Assembly: GCA_030612905.1 (NCBI GenBank)
Contig: JAUWNA010000083.1
Span: forward strand, 1-7,703
DNA from: Promethearchaeota archaeon
GTDB lineage: Archaea; Asgardarchaeota; Lokiarchaeia; Sigyniarchaeales; SOKP01
Reading direction: 5' to 3'
Length of the DNA stretch: 7,703 nucleotides
Part shown: in pieces, positions 1-6,466 of the stretch
Layout of the letters: each line of letters opens with the position of its first letter
Numbering within the stretch: position 1 is the first letter of the stretch
The notes under the pieces: model-generated
The model's input: only the letters and a program-made list of their open reading frames with translations
Database searches by the model: none
What the model was told of the DNA's origin: nothing
Position numbers and translations under genes: made by a program

Positions 1-1043
1 TAAATTATTTGTTTCAGCAACCAACGAATTGCTTCGATAATTTTTTCATTCTCGCTAAGAACATCGATAGAGAAATACTTCATAAGAAGTCCACACTCCG
101 CCATTTCGTCCATGTCAAAATTCTCATAAATCAAATCGGGAGTTATTTCTTCTTTATCGTGAAATTTGTTGCCAATAATGAGTACAGGCATAAAATCTCC
201 CTTGTCTAAACATCTGTTTAAGACCAATCGAAACATTTCGATAGTTTCTTTGAGCGAGTCTTTGTTGGACGCGTTAAATATTAAAATGAAGCCTTGAGCA
301 TTATCCAAACAATCTTCATATAATTTTACAATTTTCCCATTTGTATCATCTTCAATACATTCGTAAGTTAAGATTTCGATGTTATCGATTAAAAAGTCAT
401 AAATTTTATTGGCTAAATCTCTTTTCATTCCGTTGTTCTTATATTGAAGGAATTGCGTAACCTCTAAATTCTTTACGAAAGTAGTCTTTCCTGCATTTTC
501 TGGGCCAAATATGTAAACTTTCTTTAAATCTTCTTTAGCTAATAAATGAGAAGTTATACTTATTTGTGGAGTCATTTTTTCAAGATATCCGTTAAAGATG
601 TTTAAGAATTTTTTTTTAAATTTTTTCGAAGCTAAGTTTAGTGTATTTTTATGATTTGTTCGATTTTTATGACTGTGAAGAAGTTCTGTAAGGCCATCAA
701 AATTTTTAAGCTCAGAAGCAAACTTTTCGAGATCTGGAGTTTTAGATAACAAATAATTATAAACATCAGTAATTTCATCTTTAAAATAAGCAGCTCTAAT
801 TAAATATGTTATCATTAGCAATTCTTTTCCACCTCGAGCGTATTCTGAATCGATATAGAAAATGTGATTTATAGTTTGGTATTTTCTAAATGTAAACACA
901 AAATTTCCCTCTTCATCAGAAAATTCCAGAATTCGCCCTAAATCAGGGTGTTCTTTAGTTTTTAATGTGGAATTACAATAAAGCGTATTTGGTCCGAGAA
1001 TAGTATCAAAATACGAGACGCAAAGGATGGAATCTTTCGACAT
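1..1043 (-). CDS. Arf-like small GTPase with N-terminal longin/roadblock-like domain, 3' edge at window end
   Basis: The frame is open from an ATG at 1043 down to the left edge (347 codons). The next codon starts TA, so the stop may lie just outside the window. Residues 1-125 form an alpha/beta domain starting with a strand and the motif FDTILGP (12-18), which recalls longin or roadblock domains. A lysine-rich linker (about 126-160) follows. The GTPase domain starts near 174 with the P-loop GPENAGKTT (180-188), the Arf/SRP-receptor style of Walker A. The segment QGFILIFNAS matches the strand after switch II in Arf proteins. The G3 site reads YECIED (227-232) where Arf has WDxGGQ, and G4 reads NKFHD (292-296) instead of NKxD, so hydrolysis may be weak or absent. 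No switch I threonine motif is evident. The ATG is the first start after an in-frame stop; no Shine-Dalgarno site is seen. The role is probably regulatory or membrane-associated, as in Asgard GTPases; the partner is unknown. Confidence 0.8.
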   Translation of the reverse strand, partial: MSKDSILCVSYFDTILGPNTLYCNSTLKTKEHPDLGRILEFSDEEGNFVFTFRKYQTINHIFYIDSEYARGGKELLMITYLIRAAYFKDEITDVYNYLLSKTPDLEKFASELKNFDGLTELLHSHKNRTNHKNTLNLASKKFKKKFLNIFNGYLEKMTPQISITSHLLAKEDLKKVYIFGPENAGKTTFVKNLEVTQFLQYKNNGMKRDLANKIYDFLIDNIEILTYECIEDDTNGKIVKLYEDCLDNAQGFILIFNASNKDSLKETIEMFRLVLNRCLDKGDFMPVLIIGNKFHDKEEITPDLIYENFDMDEMAECGLLMKYFSIDVLSENEKIIEAIRWLLKQII

Positions 1044-1073
1044 GGCAATAAAAAAGTAATTATTTCTTACTTA

Positions 1074-1086
1074 AAATATATTAAAG
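1074..1086 (-). promoter_or_regulatory. Putative TATA box for the GTPase gene
   Basis: On the minus strand this reads TTTAATATATTTT, about 32-42 bases upstream of the ATG at 1043. That would place the transcript start about 5-15 bases before the ATG, giving a short or nearly leaderless mRNA, consistent with the lack of a Shine-Dalgarno site. Confidence 0.4.
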
Positions 1087-1164
1087 ACACAATGAGTTTT
1101 ATATCAAATGATTTTAATCTAAAAATTCAAATCAAATAACTATTTTCATAAATAAATTTAATAA

Positions 1165-1174
1165 TTTATAAAAA
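1165..1174 (+). promoter_or_regulatory. Putative TATA box for the HEAT-repeat/glutaredoxin/FTR genes
   Basis: TTTATAAAAA lies 36 bases before the ATG at 1210. At archaeal spacing, transcription would start near 1195-1197 with a leader of about 15 bases. No Shine-Dalgarno site precedes this ATG. Confidence 0.45.
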
Positions 1175-1209
1175 TCAAATTTTAATGTTTATACAATCTT
1201 TCTTACTTA

Positions 1210-1674
1210 ATGAATTCTAATACTTCTAAAGATAGAGATAATGAGTACGATCTTGCTATGAAAAATTTATTTCATGGAGAGATAATGGAACGCGCTTCTG
1301 CTGCTAGAGCGATTGGGCGTTTCAAAGAAGGCAGAGCCACAAATTTATTAGCGAAAGCTTTAAGATTGGAGAAAGACCCTATTGTCATAAACAGGATAAT
1401 AGAGGCAATGGGTGAAATTAAAAACGCAAAAGCTACTTTGCGAATTGTAGAGCTGTTAAAAAAAGAACTCGAAAAACCAGAAGATGAGCAAGATAAAACG
1501 CGTTTATTTTTAATTGTTGAAAGCTTGATGAAAATCGGAGATAAGAGGGCTTTGGAACATTTAGGTATTCTTTTATCATCGTGTGATAGCGATATAAGAA
1601 AGCTCACAGAAAGTGCTTACGAGTGTATAGACCCAAATTGGAAAGTAAACTTAGCAAAAAGTAATAAAATCTAA
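1210..1674 (+). CDS. HEAT-repeat protein, 154 aa
   Basis: This is an all-helical protein of the HEAT / PBS-lyase-like repeat type. Paired helices with the repeat pattern (small-residue helix, turn with G and K/R-A, second helix) are visible at residues 28-54 (AARAIGRFKEGRATNLLAKA), 57-87 (RIIEAMGEIKNAKATLRIVE) and 97-124 (LIVESLMKIGDKRALEHLGI). A partial fourth begins at 127. The acidic stretch EKPEDEQDK (88-96) looks like a loop between repeats two and three. There is no signal peptide or membrane segment. Such proteins usually act as protein-binding scaffolds; no enzymatic motif is present. The gene ends 47 bases before the glutaredoxin gene on the same strand with no T-rich terminator between, so co-transcription is likely, and a partner role for the redox proteins is an inference. 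The ATG at 1210 fits the TATA box; Met17 is a less likely start. Confidence 0.82.
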   Translation: MNSNTSKDRDNEYDLAMKNLFHGEIMERASAARAIGRFKEGRATNLLAKALRLEKDPIVINRIIEAMGEIKNAKATLRIVELLKKELEKPEDEQDKTRLFLIVESLMKIGDKRALEHLGILLSSCDSDIRKLTESAYECIDPNWKVNLAKSNKI

Positions 1675-1710
1675 TTATTATAATTCAAAATTACTAATTA
1701 AAAAGATTTA

Positions 1711-1715
1711 AGGTG
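1711..1715 (+). promoter_or_regulatory. Ribosome binding site of the glutaredoxin-like gene
   Basis: AGGTG is complementary to the usual archaeal 16S rRNA 3' end and lies six bases before the ATG at 1722. It supports that start. The same GGTG core precedes the transporter and disulfide oxidoreductase genes. Confidence 0.6.
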
Positions 1716-1721
1716 TAAAAA

Positions 1722-2039
1722 ATGTTCCCAGAATTTATAGAAAAACTCGCACAAGAAGTTGATGGGGTAGACAATACTCACGATGTAATGATTTTTACGC
1801 TATCAACTTGTATGTGGTGCAAAAAATGCAAAGCTCTTTTAAAAGACAAGAATGTGAAGTATCGATATGTCGATCTTGATAAAATCGATTCAGGCGAAAA
1901 AATAAAGTTATTAAAATATGTAAGAGAGAAATACAAACCAGACAGAATCGCCTATCCTTTTCTCGTTTGCGACGATGAATTTGTTATCGGATATGATCCA
2001 AATAAATACGAAGAGTTATTGAAACCCGGAGGAAATTAA
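1722..2039 (+). CDS. Glutaredoxin-like thiol oxidoreductase, 105 aa
   Basis: This is a single thioredoxin-fold protein of the glutaredoxin type, predicted to be cytosolic. Residues 22-27 (VMIFTL) form the first strand, followed by the redox motif CMWC (30-33) at the start of the helix. A third cysteine follows closely, giving CMWCKKC (30-36). VKYRYVDLD (46-54) is the second strand. AYPFLV (77-82) contains the cis-proline (P79), and GYDPNKYEELL (90-100) matches the glutaredoxin GG(F/Y)D segment and C-terminal helix. The family reduces disulfides using glutathione or, in archaea without glutathione, a protein reductase. The very next gene encodes an FTR catalytic subunit, which is the likely electron donor; that pairing is known from anaerobic archaea and bacteria. 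The last codons (PGGN) contain the ribosome binding site of that gene, so the two are probably translationally coupled. C36 is unusual and could be a resolving or metal-binding cysteine. Confidence 0.87.
   Translation: MFPEFIEKLAQEVDGVDNTHDVMIFTLSTCMWCKKCKALLKDKNVKYRYVDLDKIDSGEKIKLLKYVREKYKPDRIAYPFLVCDDEFVIGYDPNKYEELLKPGGN
2028..2033 (+). promoter_or_regulatory. Ribosome binding site of the FTR gene, inside the glutaredoxin reading frame
   Basis: GGAGGA lies seven bases before the ATG at 2041 and encodes part of the Gly-Gly near the end of the upstream protein. It is the strongest Shine-Dalgarno match in the window. It favours the ATG at 2041 over the ATG at 2047. Confidence 0.7.
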
Positions 2040-2040
2040 G

Positions 2041-2406
2041 ATGGACATGGAAACTAAAGAAGGAATGAAAGAGTACGTAAAGGTTGTCAGTCAAAAAAAT
2101 GATTGGATTTTAAATAAAGATCAAGTCACATTTGATAATTTAATTGATGGTTTAGTAGAAAATAAGAAAAAACACGGCTATCAATCTTGTCCCTGTCGTC
2201 TTGCTTCAGGTAATAGAGATTTGGATCGAGATCTAATTTGCCCATGTGATTACGCTCCTGCTGATGTGAAGGAATTTGGAGCTTGTTATTGCAACTTGTA
2301 TCTACGTTCAGATTTTTACGAAACAATAAATACAGAGTATGTGATCGTTCCGGAAAGGAGACCTCTTGAAAAAGAGAACGCAGTTTTAGAAAACTTTGAT
2401 AAATAA
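2041..2406 (+). CDS. Ferredoxin:thioredoxin reductase catalytic subunit (FTRc family), 121 aa
   Basis: The protein carries the six-cysteine signature of the FTR catalytic chain in three pairs: CPC at 50-52 within SCPCRLASG, CPC at 67-69 within ICPCDY, and CYC at 82-84 within GACYCNLY. In the family, four of these cysteines bind a [4Fe-4S] cluster and two form the redox-active disulfide that is cleaved with electrons from ferredoxin. Length agrees with the family (about 110-120 residues). The N-terminal 45 residues are a helical extension, and the C-terminal part around YVIVPERRP (100-108) matches the conserved family end. No FTR variable subunit is encoded in the window, as in other archaeal FTRs, which act without it. 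It lies one base after the glutaredoxin-like gene, its probable substrate. A T-rich tract after the stop probably ends the transcript. Confidence 0.93.
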   Translation: MDMETKEGMKEYVKVVSQKNDWILNKDQVTFDNLIDGLVENKKKHGYQSCPCRLASGNRDLDRDLICPCDYAPADVKEFGACYCNLYLRSDFYETINTEYVIVPERRPLEKENAVLENFDK

Positions 2407-2423
2407 ATTATTCTAGTATTACA

Positions 2424-2440
2424 TTTTTTTTCTTTTATTT
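2424..2440 (+). terminator. T-rich archaeal terminator after the FTR gene
   Basis: A tract with runs of eight and four T separated by single other bases begins 18 bases after the FTR stop. There is no clear hairpin, as expected for intrinsic termination in archaea. Confidence 0.55.
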
Positions 2441-2479
2441 TGTGTATAACTTAGCGCTTTATATTTAACAAACCAATTT

Positions 2480-2488
2480 TTTATAAAT
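2480..2488 (+). promoter_or_regulatory. Putative TATA box for the small acidic protein
   Basis: TTTATAAAT is 36 bases before the ATG at 2525, giving a predicted leader of roughly 10-15 bases. It follows the FTR terminator, so it would make the small gene a separate transcription unit. Confidence 0.45.
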
Positions 2489-2524
2489 AAAATCCTTAAA
2501 TAATTCAAATTCTCACTATAATAT

Positions 2525-2680
2525 ATGCCAAATAAAGAAATGACAGATGAAGAATTAGAAGAGGAATTAGAAAAAGACTTTAAAGAAGGCGAGCCTAAAA
2601 GAGACAACTGCGGAACGGCGATTCCGGGAAATAAAGAAGTAGGGATCCAAAGAACTGATGTGAAAATTAAAAAAGAATAG
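2525..2680 (+). CDS. Small acidic protein of unknown function, 51 aa
   Basis: This short frame runs from an ATG at 2525 to a TAG at 2678. It starts with a very acidic amphipathic helix (EELEEELEKDFKEGEP, residues 9-24). A different central part follows, RDNCGTAIPGNKEVG (26-40), with a single cysteine (C29) and Gly/Pro turns, and it ends basic (VKIKKE). There is no membrane segment, signal peptide or CxxC pair. Support comes from the well-placed TATA box, the start soon after it, and codon use like the neighbours. The opposite strand holds a longer open frame with Ser-rich runs, but this is what an antisense copy of Glu codons gives. I do not recognise a family. It lies between the FTR block and the CCG pair in the same direction, so a redox-related accessory role is possible but unproven. 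Confidence 0.55.
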   Translation: MPNKEMTDEELEEELEKDFKEGEPKRDNCGTAIPGNKEVGIQRTDVKIKKE

Positions 2681-2706
2681 TTCGACATCAAAATACTCAT
2701 ACAAAG

Positions 2707-2715
2707 CTTATAAAC
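2707..2715 (+). promoter_or_regulatory. Putative TATA box for the CCG protein pair
   Basis: CTTATAAAC lies 44 bases before the GTG start at 2760, placing transcription near 2735-2740 with a leader of about 20-25 bases. Confidence 0.4.
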
Positions 2716-2759
2716 TCTAAACCACATTATTATTAAAGATTCTCAATTTCAATTTTTAG

Positions 2760-3752
2760 GTGAATACGTTAAAAGAAAGAATTAAAGGGAGAAAAAATTT
2801 TCCTACCGAGGAAGTTGACCCCGATAATTATTTGAGTGATGATGAGGTTAGGAATTTAACCAAAAGCAAAGAAACCTTAAAATTTGTACAAGAAGATTAC
2901 TACAAACTTTATAACTGCGTTCATTGCGGTGAATGCGACACAGAAGAAGAGCGCCTTCTTTTAAAACAAAGATTCCTCGAAGATGGTAATAGCGTTGAAG
3001 GTCTTGATGATATGATAGAATGTTTTCGCAAATATCGTACGCCATATCCTTCGAATAAAATGCGTATTAAAACGCCAGAAGGAATCCCTAAAGAATCTGA
3101 CACTCTTTTTTATATGGGTTGTCTTTCGACAATACGAATTCCAAGATATACAGAGCATTCGCTCAAATATTTGTTAAAACAAAAAGTCGATTTTACAATC
3201 TTAGATAAAGAAATATGTTGCGGGTGGCCTTGGTTCGCATCTGGTTGTTTTCAAGAGTTTGAAACTTGTAAAGAAGAAAATATAGAAATTTTTGAAAAAT
3301 TCAAAACAGTTATTTGCTTGTGTCCTGCGTGTTACTTTCTTTTTAATAAATATTACAAGCCCTCAATGAAATCAGAAGTGGAATTTAAATACATCTCAGA
3401 GTATTTAAAACCTTCTGACACCAAAAAGTCAGGAAAAGTAGGGGTGCAACACCTTTGTCAACTAATGAATCGCGGCACGAAGGGTATTGATAAATTGGTA
3501 AATAGCACATTAGAAAAAAGCGGGTACGAAGTCGTAGACATCCCTCACTGGTGTTGCGGTGGTGGTCTTGGTTATATGCATCGTACTGATGTCATTGACA
3601 AAATAGCACGTAAAAGATTGGGCGACTTTGATGAAGCAGGTGGTGATTTTTGTACTACATATTGTCCGAGCTGCTGGTGGGTCTTAGCAAGATATAGTAA
3701 ATTATGCAAAATAAAGCCTAAAGCTAAAGATGTATTCGAATTACTACTATAA
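2760..3752 (+). CDS. HdrB/HdrD-like CCG-domain iron-sulfur protein, first paralog, 330 aa
   Basis: Two cysteine-rich CCG domains are complete. Domain one has C121, C153-C154-G (CCGWP) and CPAC (188-191). Domain two has C233, C265-C266-G (CCGGG) and CPSC (302-305). In heterodisulfide reductase HdrB this five-cysteine pattern binds a non-cubane [4Fe-4S] cluster that cleaves disulfides. N-terminal to them is CVHCGEC (53-59), half of a ferredoxin motif as in HdrD/GlpC, but the expected fourth cysteine is Glu63. The family acts in disulfide, quinone or lactate redox chemistry; the substrate here is not determinable. There is no membrane segment. The start is GTG, directly after an in-frame TAG and without a clear Shine-Dalgarno site; no ATG exists nearby in frame. 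The gene ends nine bases before its paralog, with which it shares the whole length, starting from VDPDNYL here and VDPENFI there. C163, C170 and C186 are extra and not shared. Confidence 0.9.
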   Translation: MNTLKERIKGRKNFPTEEVDPDNYLSDDEVRNLTKSKETLKFVQEDYYKLYNCVHCGECDTEEERLLLKQRFLEDGNSVEGLDDMIECFRKYRTPYPSNKMRIKTPEGIPKESDTLFYMGCLSTIRIPRYTEHSLKYLLKQKVDFTILDKEICCGWPWFASGCFQEFETCKEENIEIFEKFKTVICLCPACYFLFNKYYKPSMKSEVEFKYISEYLKPSDTKKSGKVGVQHLCQLMNRGTKGIDKLVNSTLEKSGYEVVDIPHWCCGGGLGYMHRTDVIDKIARKRLGDFDEAGGDFCTTYCPSCWWVLARYSKLCKIKPKAKDVFELLL

Positions 3753-3761
3753 AATACTAAA

Positions 3762-4763
3762 ATGAATGAAGATTATAGTTGTCCCTGCAGAGATGTTGAC
3801 CCAGAAAATTTTATTACTAATGAAGAAGTAATAGAGTTATTAAAAACTAAGGGTAGTTACAAATTCAAGCAAGAAGATTATTTTAGGTTGTATAATTGCG
3901 TTCATTGTGGTGCTTGCGGCACGCATTATGAGCGGTTTCTTTTAAAACAGAAATTTTTAGATGATGGAAATAAGATAGAAGGCTTGGGCGAACAAATTGA
4001 GATTCTAGAAAAGTTTGGAACTCCATTTAAGTATAATAAAAGCAGAATTAAACCTTTAAAGGGTATTAAAAAAAGCAGCAAGACATTATTATACTTTGGT
4101 TGCTTTTCGACCGTGAAAACTCCAAAATATGCCGAAAACGCTGCAAGATATCTTCTAGGTAAAGATGTAGATTTTACTATCTTAGAACAAGAAATATGCT
4201 GTGGTTATCCTATTCTCTGTACAGGAGAACATAAAATTTATAATAAATTTGTAGAAAAGAACTTAAAATTATTTAAAGAAAAGGGTTTTAAACAGATTAT
4301 TACTGTATGTCCTAGTTGCTATATGGTTTTTAAAAAACACTATCATGAACATAATATTAAAGTTAGATATTTTACTGAGTATCTGAAACCCTCAAAAACG
4401 AAGAAATCCGGAAATTTGATAGTACAACATGCTTGTCCACTAAAAAATGGGGAGATCCCAAATATAGCTGATGATATGGAAGATCTTTTTAGGAAAAGCG
4501 GATATAATGTTTTGTCTGAAGTTCCAAGAGACTGTTGTGGATTTGGAGTAGGACATCAACTACGTGTTGATATATCAGAAGCAATAGTAAAAAATCGAAT
4601 GCAGGACTTTAAGGAAGAAAGAGGTTATTTACTGGATTTGCAGGAGGGAGATAATTATATTACATCTTATTGTCCTGATGCTTTTTGGGCGTTAAAAGCA
4701 TACGGAAGGAAAGAAAAAGTCAAGTTTAAAGCTAGAGATATGTGTGATTTATTACTTTATTAA
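3762..4763 (+). CDS. HdrB/HdrD-like CCG-domain iron-sulfur protein, second paralog, 333 aa
   Basis: This is a tandem duplicate of the preceding gene, colinear along its length. It has the same half-ferredoxin motif CVHCGAC (46-52), again without the fourth cysteine (Tyr56). CCG domain one is complete: C114, C146-C147-G (CCGYP) and CPSC (183-186). Domain two has C225 and C258-C259-G, but the final pair reads CPDA (304-307), so the last cysteine is missing; Asp306 or a partner could substitute, or this site may hold no non-cubane cluster. The N-terminus adds SCPCRD (6-11), a Cys-Pro-Cys-Arg motif absent from the first paralog. The ATG lies nine bases after the upstream stop without a clear Shine-Dalgarno site, indicating an operon and perhaps translational coupling. 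The pair may form a heterodimer with one intact and one altered subunit; that is inference. Confidence 0.9.
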   Translation: MNEDYSCPCRDVDPENFITNEEVIELLKTKGSYKFKQEDYFRLYNCVHCGACGTHYERFLLKQKFLDDGNKIEGLGEQIEILEKFGTPFKYNKSRIKPLKGIKKSSKTLLYFGCFSTVKTPKYAENAARYLLGKDVDFTILEQEICCGYPILCTGEHKIYNKFVEKNLKLFKEKGFKQIITVCPSCYMVFKKHYHEHNIKVRYFTEYLKPSKTKKSGNLIVQHACPLKNGEIPNIADDMEDLFRKSGYNVLSEVPRDCCGFGVGHQLRVDISEAIVKNRMQDFKEERGYLLDLQEGDNYITSYCPDAFWALKAYGRKEKVKFKARDMCDLLLY

Positions 4764-4875
4764 CCAATCATTTACGATGTCATCTTTATTATACGATTGT
4801 GCGCTTAATCCAATACTTTTATATTTCATTTTATTCATATCATCTAATTTTATATTTAAGCAATAATAAATTGCA

Positions 4876-4885
4876 TTTATAATTT
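4876..4885 (+). promoter_or_regulatory. Putative TATA box for the GPH transporter gene
   Basis: TTTATAATTT lies 51 bases before the ATG at 4936. It is followed immediately by the palindrome TCGCGA (4885-4890), which could be an operator. A second candidate, TTTTAAAAT at 4891-4899, is closer to the start. Confidence 0.35.
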
Positions 4886-4924
4886 CGCGATTTTAAAATT
4901 GTCATTATAGCGTTAAAAGAAAAA

Positions 4925-4928
4925 GGTG
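4925..4928 (+). promoter_or_regulatory. Ribosome binding site of the GPH transporter gene
   Basis: GGTG, preceded by a run of A, sits seven bases before the ATG at 4936 and supports that start. Confidence 0.5.
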
Positions 4929-4935
4929 TACTTAA

Positions 4936-6381
4936 ATGTCAAACAATTCAAATGAAGGTTCTGGCTCAAAACAAGTCGAATACGAGGAACACATCCCACT
5001 TAAATATAAATTTGGTGTTGGATTTGCCAATGCGGGAAGTTCACTAATGTCCACAATTGGATTAGGAACAATAGATGTGTTCTATATTAAAATATATGGT
5101 GCAAATCCAGCGCTCTTAGCGTGGTCATGGATGCTCTTTATTGTATGGAACATGATAAACGATCCCATCATTGGCATCCTTGAAGAAAGAACTAAAACAA
5201 GATGGGGTCGAAGGATCCCATATTTAAGGTTTGGAGCCCTGCCATACACGTTATCCTTCATTTTGGTGTGGTTTCCATTCATGCAAGGAGAGATAGGTCT
5301 TTTTTTCAATCATTTGTTAATGCTATATGTGTTTGATACTTTTTTTAGCATGATAGGTCTTATTACGTTTGGTTTACCTGCTGAAATGGCAATAACTGCT
5401 AAGGAAAGGAATCGTATTACCGTATTTGGTGTGTGTTTTGGGGCAATTGGAATGATATCGCGTTGGGTCATAGAATCTTTATTCTTAGCAGGTGATAACC
5501 CAAATCAACTCGTTTTTCAAATAGTAGTCACGATAGCTGGTATTATTTCTGGCTTGTTAATATTTGCAAGTAGTTATTACATTAAAGAAAACTTGTACAC
5601 TCAAGAGGAAGAAGCTTTCGGATTTGTCGAGAGCATCACTGAAACGCTAAAAAATAAACCATTTTTAATAATAGAAGTTGTAATATTTTTCATGGTCGTC
5701 ATCACAGAGCTACTATTTACGGGTTTTATCTATTTGTTTGATTATGTCTTCATATTTAGTGAATTATCAATTATTTTTTTAATTCCTGCTCTGATTATAA
5801 TGATAACACTTACAATTTATGCAAATAACAAGATTGGATCGTGGGGGCTCAAAAAAGTGATGATATTGGGTGGTCTTATATCAATGATAGGTTATATAAT
5901 GTTATTTTTTGTAGGATTAGCAAATAACTCGAAAATTCCGTTTGAAATTGGTACATTTGGAATAGGATTCGTTGGTTTGGGTTTATTAATGTTCATGTTA
6001 AATCAATCGCCACTCATGGGTGAAGCTATCGATTACGATGAGATACGAACGGGTAAGCGAAGAGAAACCACATATTCTGGTGTGAATGCTTTAATAACCA
6101 AACCCGCAGTCTCGATTGCTCACGCTTTATTATTAGGTATAATGGGATTGTACGGATTTCAACAAGGCGTTAGTGTGTCAAATCAACCAGCATCAGTTGC
6201 CACGGGAGTTTTAATTGCGGTATCAATCGTACCAATTATTTGCATCATCATTGCCATAATAGGGTTATATTTTGTTCCTCTCGAGGGCGAAGAATGGCAA
6301 GCAAAAAAACGCCACTTACAAGAAATTCACATGCAAAAAGAGAAAGACTATGTGGAAAGTATGAGGCAGAAGCAGGGATGA
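4936..6381 (+). CDS. GPH-family sugar:cation symporter (MFS superfamily), 481 aa
   Basis: This is a twelve-helix inner-membrane transporter of the glycoside-pentoside-hexuronide family (MelB-like). Family landmarks are NDPIIG (75-80) at the end of helix two, and the cytoplasmic loop RTKTRWGRRIPYLRFG (85-100), equivalent to the conserved RT(R)xRWGR-RPY loop of MelB. IDYDEIRTGKRRE (365-377) matches the second conserved cytoplasmic loop DYDExRTGKRRE. Hydrophobic segments lie roughly at 26-50, 60-80, 98-116, 123-148, 162-185, 192-214, 243-268, 277-295, 307-328, 337-356, 385-408 and 420-447. The N-terminus (1-20) is hydrophilic, and the C-terminal tail (452-481) is a charged, helical Lys/Glu/Gln-rich stretch. 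The family imports sugars or sugar conjugates with Na+ or H+; the substrate cannot be told from sequence. No sugar-metabolism gene is nearby, and the gene seems to be its own transcription unit with its own TATA box. Confidence 0.92.
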   Translation: MSNNSNEGSGSKQVEYEEHIPLKYKFGVGFANAGSSLMSTIGLGTIDVFYIKIYGANPALLAWSWMLFIVWNMINDPIIGILEERTKTRWGRRIPYLRFGALPYTLSFILVWFPFMQGEIGLFFNHLLMLYVFDTFFSMIGLITFGLPAEMAITAKERNRITVFGVCFGAIGMISRWVIESLFLAGDNPNQLVFQIVVTIAGIISGLLIFASSYYIKENLYTQEEEAFGFVESITETLKNKPFLIIEVVIFFMVVITELLFTGFIYLFDYVFIFSELSIIFLIPALIIMITLTIYANNKIGSWGLKKVMILGGLISMIGYIMLFFVGLANNSKIPFEIGTFGIGFVGLGLLMFMLNQSPLMGEAIDYDEIRTGKRRETTYSGVNALITKPAVSIAHALLLGIMGLYGFQQGVSVSNQPASVATGVLIAVSIVPIICIIIAIIGLYFVPLEGEEWQAKKRHLQEIHMQKEKDYVESMRQKQG

Positions 6382-6466
6382 TAAAAAAAAGCTAAATGGA
6401 TATATAAAAATAATTATATTCAATTGTAGTATATATTTAGATTTTTTGTATTTATTACTATAGATA
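6382..6466. terminator. Convergent intergenic region with T tracts on both strands
   Basis: The region separates the transporter and the DJ-1 gene, which converge. On the plus strand the tract at 6442-6447 (six T, then TTT at 6451-6453) would end the transporter transcript. On the minus strand the A-run at 6383-6390 and a shorter one at 6406-6410 read as T tracts and would end the DJ-1 transcript. No hairpin was evident. Confidence 0.4.

Noticed and set aside
1272..1607. 111-codon minus-strand open frame
   Set aside because: It is a shadow of the HEAT-repeat gene, whose repeats and context are convincing on the plus strand.
1675..1721. Possible separate promoter (TATTATAATT) before the glutaredoxin gene
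   Set aside because: The spacing is possible, but such AT-rich strings are common here and there is no terminator after the HEAT gene.
2419..2727. 102-codon open frame on the minus strand
   Set aside because: It covers the small acidic gene antisense; its Ser-rich runs are what Glu/Leu codons give on the other strand, and it has no family features.
4752..4838. 28-codon minus-strand frame starting MNKMKYKSIGLSAQ in the region before the transporter
   Set aside because: It looks protein-like but is very short, has no clear promoter or Shine-Dalgarno site, and overlaps the end of the second CCG gene; it might be a gene remnant.
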